Positions 1 through 10,697 of a stretch of DNA of 64,000 bases are shown here, piece by piece; the stretch's first letter is position 1, and every line of letters begins with the position of its first letter. The stretch is from Nymphaea colorata (lineage: Eukaryota; Streptophyta; Magnoliopsida; Nymphaeales; Nymphaeaceae): contig NC_045146.1 of NCBI RefSeq assembly GCF_008831285.2, positions 6,150,972-6,214,971 on the forward strand, in the 5' to 3' direction. The notes under the pieces were generated by a model. The model was not told the DNA's origin. It did no database searches and saw only the letters and a list, made by a program, of their open reading frames with translations. Made by a program: the position numbers and the translations under genes.

Positions 1-1238
1 GAAATTAGAAAAAAAACATTAAATAATGTCTTTCTTAAATGAGAAATAATGTAAGTCACTTGTTTTAATAATTTTCAATAAGTGATATCATCAAATAATA
101 GTTTACTTCATCAAAATATGTTATTATTTAAAAATAATCAAATTAATGTTCAATATGCACAGTTGATATGAAAAAAGTATGAAATGCCATATGAATAGCT
201 TATGAAAAAACAAATCATATGAAAAACTTGTGGAAAAAATATAGAAATCATATAAAAAATATGTTTTATAATAAATAGAAATCTCAAACGCATTATGATA
301 TTCGTTTTAAGTTGAAAGCATCTTCACTGTTTCAAATAAATATGTATAATATAAAAAAGCTGCTAAACACATAAAAAAAATCTATCAAATTATTAATTTA
401 CTTATTTAATCAATCAAATAAATCATTTTATATAATCATATAATTCATTCAAAAGCCTTAAGTATTTTATATATAACACATAATTCACGAACTTGAAAAC
501 AAAAGCCTTTAACTTAATAGGAAAACAACAAATTGTTTGATTTAATAAACTATTTTATATATCATTGAAGTAATTATACAATTTTATGTAAAAAAAAACT
601 ATTGTAATAAAGGTACACTTAAATCAATTTCTTTAAAATTTTAAGTGAAGCCAAAACATAGTTTTTCATTTTTTTTTTATATACGATAAACTTAAGAGTT
701 GTTTTGTTGCAAGATCCAAACTATATTTTTAAAATTTTAAGTGAAGCCAAAACATAATTTTTAAAATTTTTTTATATACGATAAACTTACCAACAACTAT
801 TTCACATTAAATATATTTTTTTGTGATTAATTTTCATATTTTAAAAATACTCATTTTATTGAAATTTCTTGATACAAGTTTTTTCATTAATGTTAATTAA
901 ATAAATACATTATTTAAGATATAATGTTTAGTTGATGTCTTAACTATAATAGTTTGCTTGTTTACACAAAAGCATTTAATTAAAATACAATATGAATTAT
1001 TAATTAGTTTTAAGTGATATAGTTTTAAATTCTTTAAGTTAAATGGTAATATGGTAATTATTTAACTATTATTATATGCAACTTCATAAAAGTCATTACC
1101 TCTTAATCAGATTATACCCTTTTATATACAATTTATATTATTCTTATATCATAATTTTAAGTTGATGAATTTGGCTAGACCTTTTGCCAACCATTCATAG
1201 ATCACAACTTCAAAACGTGGGGACACTAACTCATGCTT
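1..1238. other. Gene-free AT-rich DNA
   Basis: No coding signal or transposon domain was recognised in any frame. The stretch is very AT-rich. A 62-63 bp segment containing AAGTGAAGCCAAAACATA and ending near ATACGATAAACTTA occurs at about 632-694 and again at 728-789 in direct orientation, so a small local duplication has occurred. Confidence 0.6.
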
Positions 1239-1587
1239 TAAGTTCGGATTCAGATAGAACTTAAAATTCGGATTCGGCTCAGATTTGGATATAACTTAAA
1301 ATTCGGATCGGATTCGAATATAACTTAAAATTCGGATCGGATCAGGATATAACTTGAAATTCGGATCGGATTCAGATTCAAGTATAACTAAAAATCGGAT
1401 TCGGATCGAATTCAAGTATAACTAAAAATCGGATTCGGATGTAGATTTTAAAGTCGGATTCAGATATGGTATAAACTTCTTCTCATCCGAATTCGAATCC
1501 TAATCCAAATCCGAATATATGAATATCCGAAAAATCGGATATGATAAAAGGTATATCTGATCTGAATCCGATCCGTTGACATCCCTA
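1239..1587. repeat. Degenerate TCGGAT minisatellite
   Basis: The stretch is built from irregular units of about 20-30 bp with the core TTCGGATCGGATTC, separated by ATAACTTAAAA-like spacers. From about 1487 the same motif appears in inverted orientation (TCCGAATTCGAATCC and ATCCGATCCG), closing with TTGACATCCCTA. Forward repeats followed by inverted repeats suggest a fold-back structure. I could not find clean termini or a target-site duplication, so no transposon class is assigned. Confidence 0.6.
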
Positions 1588-3799
1588 AACCCAATGATAC
1601 TCGAGAGATGAGTCGAGCAACCTTAAACAGATTGAGTTCAGCAAACTTGAAGTTAACCCTGTTACGAGAGTCAAGCGATCAACCCAAAGTCAACTAATTA
1701 ATTAACAACATAGCAGCTCGATTCGAGTTCGAGCTGAGCTTTAACAGGTTGTGCTGCCATGTTTCTCTCACTTTAGTGGACATAGTGCTCGAGTACTGGT
1801 CTTAAATCTGACCCAAACCCAACGGTTTTGTTTTTGATGAAACAACACAACCTTTCTAGAGGTTCATAGGCAGAACTCGAGCTTTTCTGTTGATCCAGTG
1901 TTATTATTATATGTTATAGCAGACAGACCAACTAACCACTTCTATTAAAAAAAACTCGTGCAGTGCCTCAATATCTTAGAATAACCATCACCATCACCGT
2001 CTACAGAATTGATGAAGGTCATGAAGAAGAAGAGTGAAAATTTGCTTCTTCTGTCCCCTTTCCTGGTCATAGTTGATTGCAGCTAAGGATAAGCATGCAC
2101 TAAAAGAGAGGTGACAGTATTTTTGAGTTTTTTTTTTTTTTTTTTGTAATGTAGTGAACATTTTAATCTTGTTGACCTTTTCACAATTTTTTTTACCTTT
2201 TTATAAAATTTTTTCTTTTATTTTAAGGGAGTATTTTGGTCATTGCATATTCCTATGTATAATTTTTTCTTGTCCAAAGGTGAGATGATCAGATTAAGTT
2301 GCGTGATGCACAAGGGAAAGAACAGGGAGGTGGTGGCATTTTAGAAATTTATTTAAAAGCTATGTATATTTTAGTCTTTTAATATTTTTACAATTTCTAT
2401 TTTATCTTTTTTAAAAGTCTTTCTTTTCATTTTTAATGGGCATTTTAGTCACTACACACAAAATTGCATACATTTGGTTGTGCACATAACTAACTTCACA
2501 CATGCGTGCATATGCTAAATTGAGTCAATAGGTAAACAACAAAATGATAATGAGGCCACTGAATTGAACCAAAATCAGAACCGTTTAAGAATAAGATGAA
2601 AGTACAATTTATATTTTCATGTAAGAAATCAGAGAGAAAATAATAAATAAAAAATAACAATTGAAAAAAATATAAAAATGTCGAAGGAATCCGAACTCTC
2701 TTGCAATCCCGGCCTTTAGAATTGAACCAGTACCAAACAAAAAGGTTCCAAAAATAAAAGGCAGATATAAATTTAGCAACTTGTATTCAAATTTTGAATA
2801 CTTAAAAGAAATAGCAAAGCCAGCGATCCACATTTAGCCATGTACATACCGTGAATTCTATTTCTTTGGCCATTATCCAACCCTGTCATTCAATAAAAGG
2901 CCACAAGGTGTATTCGATAACTTATCTCATTGACACATTTTCATCCTCTTATTGGTAGAACCAATCTACAATAATTTAAATTAAATTTTAGATTTATAAA
3001 TTAAAAAAAAAAGCCTATATAAGCTGATGGGAAGCAATGATACTTATATATTATTAGTATATAAAAAACATAAAGCAACGCATTCTGTTTAATCAATTGA
3101 TAAACAATGTTGACATCACCAATACTATATCACTCTTCAATTTTCATAGACAACAACAAACATTTTTAACTAATAGAAAACTATTTGATTCAAACCATTT
3201 ATTAGATATTGTGTACAATTAAACAAATTTACGTAATCAAACAACTATTTTATTTAACTCAATGGACTAAGCAAGTCTTCTAAAATAACGTACTAGTCCA
3301 ATAGAACTTATATGACACCTTAATTAATAAAAAAATCTCTTCAAATTTTATTGGTTTTTAGAAATATAAAACTTAACGTTAACAAGTATGTTTAATATAG
3401 AAAAAACATAACTCACCAAAAATTAATCAATTAATGAAAGAACCAAATGTACTAGCTTAATACAAGCTAATATTTACTAACTTAGTATGAGCTAATATGG
3501 TATAAATAATTTCAATAATAGTAATAGCTTTATAGTTGCCAAAACCTTTTTCAGACTAAAAATCATTATGGCTTTTTTTGCCTTGTTAAAATTTGAAGTA
3601 TGCAAATGTAAAGTAAGTTACTTTTGTACAATTAAATAGTAAAAAACAGTTGGCATGACTATTTTCATTAATACATAATTTGCTGATTTGAGAACAAGAA
3701 ATTTTAATAAAGTTATTTTGTGTAATAAATTTATATATTTCATTTGACTAAACAAATAAGTTATGCAATAAAGCAAATTATTTTAATTAACTTCATCAT
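1588..3799. other. Gene-free AT-rich DNA
   Basis: No supported gene. Two related T-rich blocks each end in a GGxxATTTT(A/G)GTCA motif (about 2195-2262 and 2400-2460), which looks like an old duplication. A short minus-strand open frame at 2609-2833 encodes a hydrophobic peptide that I could not match to any family; it is more likely chance in AT-rich DNA. Confidence 0.5.
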
Positions 3800-4035
3800 A
3801 TGGTTGTTCTTCTTAAACATTATCTCATACTTATGTTTAGCGTTATCTCATACGTCAATCTGTTACATCATTATCTCCTAAATCTTTTGTTACGTTATAA
3901 ACATTATCTCATACTTTTGTTTAGTGTTATCTCATACATTCGTCTATTATCTCATTTTCTCATAAATTATTTTTTATCTGATACACATTATCTTATACTT
4001 ATTTGTTATTTCATATCTATTTGTTATCTCATGCA
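3800..4035. repeat. Imperfect TTATCTCATAC tandem repeat
   Basis: The motif TTATCTCATAC and close variants recur about ten times with variable spacing. The open frame across it (3800-4099, plus) translates as a repetitive HYLILLFSVISY-type peptide, which is explained by the DNA repeat and not by a gene. Confidence 0.6.
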
Positions 4036-4562
4036 CATGCATATGCAATGCTCGGACATGAAAGTAAATATGTATATTGATAGTAGGATCTACATTTAGT
4101 GTACGCTTGTTATATACACGAAGTCGGCATACAAAACTTGCATTCCCTACCTCAAGCATTTTTCTTTCCCCATTTTTCATTTCCTTATCACTTCTTTTTA
4201 CTTCTCAAATCCTTGAAGTTCGACCTCCTTTCTTGCAAGAAATCAGAATCCCAGCTTCTCCATCCAACTGTGCTTTTCATCAGTTTTTTATTTTTCCATT
4301 CGTACTTCACCCTCTGCAAACACTGGTGCAAGGCCTGTTTGCACGTTACTCCATTGAAGATTGGAAGAATACGCAACCACGCAGATGGCAAAAGATTTAT
4401 TCTGAAATAATTAAAGAAATATATGAAAATAAGATCGAATGTCAATGTAAAAAAAATTCAATGTTTTCGAATAGCTTCTAAACAAATTTAAATTATTTAC
4501 CAATAGAATTGATTTTGTTACTCTCACAGAGCGAAAGAAAGTGTTTGTTTCGATAAGTTTAA
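4036..4562. other. No gene recognised
   Basis: Several overlapping open frames on both strands lie at 4077-4481, but none shows a domain, a conserved motif or consistent coding character. Nothing else is seen. Confidence 0.45.
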
Positions 4563-5793
4563 GGCTGCGTTTGATGCGGGGGGAGGGGGGGGATTGGAGG
4601 GGCTGGTGAAAAGTGTACGACCGATTGAAATTTCAACCGCCGTGACATGAGAGCATCAAACGCGTGAAAAATGAAAAATTCACGCGAATTATTTGCACGA
4701 ATTGGGTAAATTTAACGCGGAAAAAAGTCGGAGGTCACCTCTGACTTTTTATCGCGGACAAAATTTTGACCCGTTAGGGCTCAAAATTTCATCCTCCTCC
4801 CTTTCTCTCGGTTTCCCCTTCCGTCGAAGCTCTCGCGTCTCCACCTTTCCGCCTAAAGCTCTCGCGTCTCCACCCTTCCGCCTGAACCCTCGCGATCTAC
4901 CTCCGTCGCTCCCTGAAGCTCCCTTCCCCTCTGTTGCCCGAAGCTCCCTTCTCCTCTGTCGCTGCCTGAAGCCCCCTTCTCCTCCTTCACAATCTACCTC
5001 CGTCGCTGCCTGAAGCTCCCTTCTCCTCTGTCGCTGCATGAAGGCCCCTTCTCCTCCTTCGTGCAAGTATAGATCTGACCCAAAAAGCAGGGACAAAGCT
5101 CTCGCGTCGAGGTTTTCAAGGATTTGGCTGGCGTTCACTTCATGTAAAGGTTCTTCGGAAAGACTTATGCGCGTTCCTCGGTTCAGTGGGAAGTTGGGAG
5201 TCGTTGGTTGCTCTCAGAATCACAGACCACAACAGGATCTCCCTCATATATGGTATAACACTGTCGCTTCCTCCCTTTTTTTTTTTAAATTTTTGCTCTA
5301 CAGCTTGTCTTGAACTTGTATAAACCATTCTTTGCTGGAGGTTCACGCATTCACCGATATTTTGTTTGGTTGGTCATTGCAAAATCTCAAATCTTTGTAG
5401 GTATTTTGCTCTGGTTGTGCGCTTTGATGGGAAATGAAACATAGACCGTGTGTGCTTTCCTGTAGTCGCTTTTTTCATTGGTCCTGATTTATTTTCTTTA
5501 ATTTGGCATTGCAGTCTTGCAGGGCTTCCCTTTAGCTTGTGTTCCTGAATGATTATGTCCATGCTAAGTTGTTATATGCTTCAAAATATGTCTTCAACAT
5601 ATTGTCATGATCGGAAGAGGGTTAAATTTTACCCTGCAAAACTACCATGTGCATCAAACAGAGTTAATTTTACGTTGCAAAAAACTTTCCTGCAATCAAA
5701 CAGGGCCTCAAATCGGAAGAGGGTTAAATTTCATCCTGTTTTTTTTTCCAAAAAAATTTACCACGTTAAATTCTTCCTTGCAATCAAACGCTG
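4563..5793. mobile_element. Candidate non-autonomous PIF/Harbinger-like element
   Basis: The left end reads GGCTGCGTTTGATGC. The right end reads GCAATCAAACGCTG, which is nearly its reverse complement. Both ends are flanked by TAA (4560-4562 and 5794-5796), matching the 3-bp TTA/TAA target preference of PIF/Harbinger elements. Further ATCAAAC copies lie in subterminal positions (about 4650, 5655, 5697), and a block with AGAGGGTTAAATTT is duplicated near the right end (about 5616 and 5718). No transposase is present. The terminal repeats are short and imperfect, so a hAT-type or chimeric origin remains possible. Confidence 0.35.
4791..5075. repeat. CT-rich minisatellite inside the candidate element
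   Basis: Units resembling TCGCTGCCTGAAGCTCCC TTCTCCTCTG repeat irregularly between about 4900 and 5065, preceded by two copies of AAGCTCTCGCGTCTCCACC. Open frames on both strands run through it (4693-5013 plus, 4749-5138 minus), but their peptides are low-complexity Ser/Pro-rich or Arg/Glu-rich products of the repeat. Confidence 0.5.
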
Positions 5794-5796
5794 TAA

Positions 5797-5977
5797 CACC
5801 CCAGAAGTTTAGTCCTGTATCGAAGATTGTGAGGGATCTTCAAAGACTTATAAAGGATGACCATTAATGAGATGATTGTTCTGGTTCCTAGCCTTTTTAA
5901 GATTGGAACTGAAACTGCTAGGGGGGCGGGTTGGGATCCGTCGAACCATGGGCCCAAGCCCGGGAGTGGGTCGGGTT
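5797..5977. other. Spacer between two elements
   Basis: No gene. It opens with a CACCCC run directly after the candidate element end, so TGTAACACCCC spans the junction. It closes with GC-rich sequence just before the GTTAT target site of the copia element. Confidence 0.4.
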
Positions 5978-5982
5978 GTTAT

Positions 5983-6270
5983 TGTTAGAATATATTGTAA
6001 TGGGGAACCGGGTCCATATCTGGACCCGGTCCTATGGGGCACGGATACCGAGGCGGGCTCAGTATCCTAGGCGGCACTCTTTCTCTCCCTCCTATATATT
6101 CCTCACTTACATGTAATTGTTGAGTTAAGTGAATATAATTTTTCTCTCTCCTAGGGTTGCGGTTTGTCCTTAGGTCAGAGCTTTCCCGTGGTTTTTCACA
6201 TCTTTCTGAGGTTTTCCACGTATATTGTGTGTGCTTTCTTTGCTCTCTCCTTGTGGTTCGTGTTTCTACA
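5983..6270 (+). repeat. Left (5') LTR of the short copia
   Basis: The LTR starts with TG and ends with CA. A perfect 9-bp inverted repeat ACCGGGTCC / GGACCCGGT with a 6-bp loop lies at 6007-6030, close to the LTR start. A TATA-like CTATATATT at 6092-6100 is the likely promoter core. Confidence 0.92.
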
Positions 6271-6282
6271 TGGTATCAGAGC
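6271..6282 (+). other. Primer-binding site
   Basis: TGGTATCAGAGC directly follows the LTR. It is the usual initiator-methionine tRNA-complementary site of plant copia elements. Confidence 0.85.
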
Positions 6283-6315
6283 ATATCGTGTGTGAGATCG
6301 TTGGTGTGCAAGTAG

Positions 6316-7203
6316 TGCTTTTCCGCCGTTCTCGTGCCGCCTCCGTTGCCGTTTCTAGCACCGCCGCTGACACTTTTCTCAGCGCCGCTGCTGTCGTTGT
6401 TTCCAGTGCTGACGCCGTCCAGGAACGCCACCGCCGTCCGGCACCGCCATCGCCGTCGTTCCCAGCGCAGTCGCTGGTGTGGTTTCCTTCTTTGCTGCCG
6501 TCGTTCTCAGCGTCGTTGGTATCAGCGGCTGGTTGGTAAACTTATTTATCTCACTCTTACTCGCCCAGATATTACGTATGTTGTGGGTGTGTTAAGTCAG
6601 TTTATGCATGCCCCTACTGATTGCCATTGGAAAAGTGCTGAAAGAGTATTGGGATACTTAAAGAATGACCCAGGGAAAGAATTGCTCTACACTCGACAAG
6701 ATCGACTAAGTATTGAAGGATACTCTGACGCCGACTGGGCAGGATGCACAGATACTAGGAGGTCTACCACAGGATACTGCATCTTTCTTGGAGGTAACCT
6801 TGTGGTCTGGAGAAGTAAACGACAAGAAGTTTGTTCCAGGTCCAGTGCTGAGGCTGAATACATGGCGGTTGCTATGGGGGTTACAGAGATGTTATGGCTC
6901 AGAATTCTTTTAGCAGATATTGGGGTTAAAATGGAAGAGAAGATGAGGATGTATTGTGACAACAAGTCTGCTATTAACTTGGCAAATAATCCGGTCATGC
7001 ACGACAGGACCAAACATGTGGAGATCGATCGCCACTTCATACGGGAACACATAGATTCAAAGGAGCTGATTCTGCCCTATATGAAGTCTGAAGATCAAGT
7101 TGCGGATGTCTTAATTAAGTCTTTATGTACATCTCAATTTGAGAAAAATGTTAGCAAGCTTGGCATGTTTGACATGTATGCCAAGCTTGAGGGAGAGTGT
7201 TAG
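6316..7203 (+). pseudogene. Copia pol 3' remnant: RT end plus RNase H
   Basis: One frame is open from 6316 to the stop inside the right LTR, but its first ATG is at 6604. The first 70 or so codons are Pro/Ala/Ser/Arg-rich leader sequence. From about 6530 the frame encodes the reverse transcriptase C-terminal region (LIYLTLTRPDITY, FMHAPTDCHW) and then a full copia RNase H. All its catalytic acidic positions are present: SDADWAG, SSAEAEY, CDNKSA and the Asp of EIDRHFIRE. It ends EGEC-stop at the LTR boundary, as copia polyproteins do. The catalytic YVDD part of RT and everything upstream have been deleted. A second frame opens at ATG 6270 and stops at 6539, out of phase with RNase H. No independent function is expected, though RNase H is well preserved. 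Confidence 0.85.
7185..7197 (+). other. Polypurine tract
   Basis: CTTGAGGGAGAG-type purine run immediately before the TG of the right LTR; primes plus-strand synthesis in LTR retrotransposons. Confidence 0.75.
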
Positions 7204-7485
7204 AATATATTGTAATGGGGAACCGGGTCCATATCTAAACCCGGTCCTATGGGGCACGGATACCGAGGCGGGCTCAGTATCCTAGGCGGCACTCTTTCTC
7301 TCCCTCCTATATATTCCTCACTTACATGTAATTGTTGAGTTAAGTGAATATAATTTTTCTCTCTCCTAGGGTTGCGGTTTGCCCCTAGGTCAGAGCTTTC
7401 CCGTGGTTTTTCACATCTTTCTGAGGTTTTCCACGTATATTGTGTGTGCTTTCTCTGCTCTCTCCTTGTGGTTCGTGTTTCTACT
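7198..7485 (+). repeat. Right (3') LTR of the short copia
   Basis: Same length as the left LTR with six substitutions. Two of them (GG to AA) break the 9-bp hairpin near the LTR start. The last base is T where the left copy has A. The GTTAT duplication follows at 7486-7490. Confidence 0.92.
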
Positions 7486-7562
7486 GTTATAAATGCAGCC
7501 TAAAGCTGCCTCGATCGGGGTAACTTTTTCCTTGACTGCCATCTCAATGTTGGACAGTTTGC

Positions 7563-7712
7563 GCTACAAATCATGTAATAATATCTACAAACCTCTATCT
7601 TGAAAACCTATGCATAGAAGTGCTAATTCAATGCACGGCTACAAACCATGTAATAATATCTAGAAACCTCTATCTTGAAAACCTATGCATAGAAGTGCTA
7701 ATTCAATGCATG
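7563..7712. repeat. 75-bp tandem duplication
   Basis: Two adjacent copies (7563-7637 and 7638-7712) beginning GCTACAAA(T/C)CATGTAAT and ending AATTCAATGCA(C/T)G differ at only a few positions. This is a recent local duplication with no gene in it. Confidence 0.85.
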
Positions 7713-8277
7713 GCGCTAAAAAAATCAAGATTGAGAAAATACCATGAAGGAAAGGTCAGAAACAAAGAAGTTTATATATCATCCCTAAGAATCTTGACTG
7801 TTCTACTAAAGTTGCATGTAACAAAATATATGACTTGGGATCTCCTCTTTCCTCCTAATAATCTATAAATATAATGACAGTTTATAATAGTTAACGGCAG
7901 TTTGTCTTTTTTATGCACCGTTTTTAAATTGTTGGCCATCTGATGGTAGCCAACAGATTTCGATTTGTTTCTATATATATATATATATACACGACCAAAA
8001 TTTTCCAAAGGTATTGAGTTGTCCTAAAACAATAGTTTGGTAAAATTGTCAAACTTGGACGGTAAATTCGACCGGTAAACCCGTTGGCAGGTTGAGTCTA
8101 ATAATTGGAAAGGCAAGGCATGGTTGCAGTATCAATCCCTAGGTAGCCCCAGACCACTAGGTCAGGGACAAAAAGTAGAAGTGCTATACCATTAGTTTTC
8201 GGATTATAATGGGACCATTTAAACCGTCGGATGTGCATTGACTGAACTGTCCAAATAAATGGTATAATTATTGTTCT
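7713..8277. other. No gene recognised
   Basis: AT-rich DNA with a (TA)n run at about 7973-7989. No coding signal is seen. Confidence 0.5.
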
Positions 8278-8658
8278 TCATTTCTTTGTTTTGCCCCTGC
8301 TTAAACACGGAGAAGTTGCTTCCTCTCTCTCTCGGTGGGAGAAGTAGCTTTGAGCAGAGTTGCAGTGCCTCCCTGTTTCAACATGGCTGCTGTCCGTCGG
8401 GCATAGACAGCACAATTTTTTCTTTTTTTTTGGTTTAAATGTCTTTCTCTCATGGCGAGCACAGGTTTTCATCTGCTGCATTATGTCTTCCACTGACAAT
8501 TTGTATTCGCTTTGGCAAAGCAAGCCGATGATTTTTGAAGACTGCAGTTGATTTAGGCCAGATTTGGGACCAAAAATGGTCTGTAGCATGGGGATGACAC
8601 ATCGATGCGGGAATGGACCATCGATAGGCATTATGTTAGTTGCCGAGGCAGCACCCAA
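8278..8658 (-). other. Unidentified coding-looking open frame
   Basis: The minus-strand frame is open across 126 codons. Its first 80 residues or so look protein-like and not compositionally driven, with stretches such as NIMPIDGPFPHRCVIPML and LSVEDIMQQMKTCARHE. I do not recognise the family. The frame then passes through a lysine-rich stretch coded by a poly-T run and loses protein-like character. No ATG begins the good part, so it may be an exon of a decayed gene. A second short minus-strand frame of similar quality lies at 9472-9693, and the two could be exons of one remnant. This could also be chance. Confidence 0.2.
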
Positions 8659-10697
8659 CTCTGCTAGCCACTGCAGACGTAGTCAGAGAGAGAGAGGAAG
8701 AGGTAGAGATAGAGATGGTGAAGATGACACAGAGAGAAGAGACAGAGAAGGAGAGCATATAGATAAAGAAGAAGAAGAGAAGAGGAGACGAAAGAACCGA
8801 GAGTTGGGCGTCCACCCCTCTTTTTTCTTCTGAGCAGAGGCGAAATTTGGACAGTCCATTCAATGCATTATGCAAAAGAAAATGAGTCTATGATCATCAT
8901 GATCTTGGGTTTTTCTGTCTGATTTGATGTCTCAAATATGTAACTTGAAATTTCCTTTCTTTAGGCCCTATATTAACTGAAGGTCACTTGCTTAGATTTA
9001 CCATATATAAAATTACAGTTAGAACAGCTTGCTGCAATGCTAGATATGATACACTCGAGAAGCCAATACTAAAATGATATTTGCTTGCCTACATGCTTAA
9101 TAACATTGACACCTGCTATGCACAGATGTCATCTCAAGAAAATCTTGGAAGCTTGTAACAGAAAATTTTCGTTTATGTCTTCTGTCTGTAGTCAATAGCA
9201 GCATTTGGCAATTGGTGCTTTTTTCTTTCGGTTCTGCTTGTTACCAGATTGGTGCAAACATTAGGCCACGATGGAAGCATTTCCTTTATCTGCTACGCTA
9301 TACCGTTACTTCTAAAAACACGATTCAAACATCAGAAATCCAACCAAGGCACTACAAAAGCTGAACTAAATTAATAAGTTTGGAGAAAGCAGAATCTAGT
9401 TGCATTTATAACAAAACCACATGGTTGGGATCGGTCATCAGCATGAGGTGGATCTCTTTTTTGGTGAAAACTCACGGTAAAGCTGAATCAATCAAGAGCG
9501 AGGGCATGTGTAAGCTGATTGTTTCGTTCACTTTCCCTGTGAGACCAAACAGTGAAATCAAATCTTGCAACTGGAAGATGCTCTGTTCTTGGCACCCATT
9601 ACGTATTGCCTTATACCTAAAAGACATCATCAACTGTACAATCTCATTATTTGTTGATAAAGGTACGATGCCTGACCTCCAACAGGGTTGCATCCAAACT
9701 GAATCTTGAATAAATCAGTCAGTTGTTGCTTATTTTCCTTGTAAACCAAAAAGGAAATTGCAACATATTGTGACTTATTAATATTTTCCTTCATAATTAA
9801 TAAACGCAAGTAAAGCCACGACGATGTGAACCGCGAATTCCTCAATACGGAATAATGTGGGCATTTTCATAAAAGTTCACCTACTACATCTACTAGGAGG
9901 ACAGAATATAATAATTTGGCTTGGGAAGCAAGCCTCTTGTACAATTGAACTCTTGGATCACGTATATTCCCTTTTTTGTATAGCCTTTCAGTATACTCTT
10001 CTGGTTTTCACTTTCGAGCAAGCTCTCAAAGTTCATATGTTCACAGAATGAAGTCTGATAGCTAATGGTGCTTTATCTCTGTATGATGTCCCCTAATTCA
10101 GTACTGTATTTGGGCACTAATTAAAAATACTTTCCATGTTAATGTTCATCCAACATGTGGTATCTGGCTGCCATCTGTCTTATAAAAATAGTTAAGCTTG
10201 GTAGCTTTAATAGCTCCTCGTTAATTGGCTACTCCAAACAGCAGTATGTTTACTCCACCAAGAGTCACCCAATTTTTCTGTCCTCCACTCAAAGAAGGTC
10301 ATCAATCTACACAAACAGAGTTCTATATAGATAAATTTGCAGTCTGTGCTTTCTCAAGACTATCTATATATGGCACTAATGACTATAGGAATACACAGAA
10401 TGATTGAATGACCTTTAAGATGATCCAAACGAACAAGTGATTCGTGCTTAGAATAAGAAGGCATACATTGATATCGTCATCAGAATAATATGACCTTAGA
10501 CATTGTACTGCACAACATTATACCACCACTTTAAGAGGCATCTCTGCGTCCCACTAGAAACTGTTACAAGAAACAGGAATTCGACAAACTAACCAAGAAG
10601 TTCAGTCTCATACACCAGAAGAACAAACGGTGCCTTGAAAATCAGGGAACAAATTGCCATCTCTACTACCTCCACTCAAGAGTACTTCAAACATTCA
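8659..10697. other. Intergenic DNA, purine-rich block near its start
   Basis: A GA-rich block (about 8684-8800, AGAGAGAG and GAAGAAGAAG types) produces spurious frames on both strands. The rest is ordinary AT-rich sequence. The only other coding-looking piece is the minus-strand frame 9472-9693, with peptides such as SIFQLQDLISLFGLTGKV, which I cannot assign. Confidence 0.45.

Larger units (their letters stand above)
5983..7485 (+). mobile_element. Short non-autonomous Ty1/copia retrotransposon
   Basis: The element is 1503 bp long and bounded by two 288-bp LTRs starting TGTTAGAATATATTG. It is flanked by a perfect 5-bp duplication GTTAT (5978-5982 and 7486-7490). A primer-binding site TGGTATCAGAGC follows the left LTR, and a polypurine tract precedes the right LTR. 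The LTRs differ at 6 of 288 positions, including the last base. The interior of about 0.93 kb keeps only a leader and the 3' end of pol. Gag, protease, integrase and the reverse transcriptase active site are missing, so mobility would have required proteins supplied by another copy. Confidence 0.92.

Noticed and set aside
2609-2833. Possible organelle-derived membrane-protein fragment on the minus strand
   Set aside because: The hydrophobic peptide resembled no specific plastid or mitochondrial protein on inspection, and the flanks show no organelle gene order.
3800-4099. 99-codon plus-strand frame
   Set aside because: It is a direct translation of the TTATCTCATAC tandem repeat.
4693-5138. 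Overlapping plus and minus frames of 106 and 129 codons
   Set aside because: Both derive from a CT-rich minisatellite with internal units; no conserved residues and no splice or promoter context.
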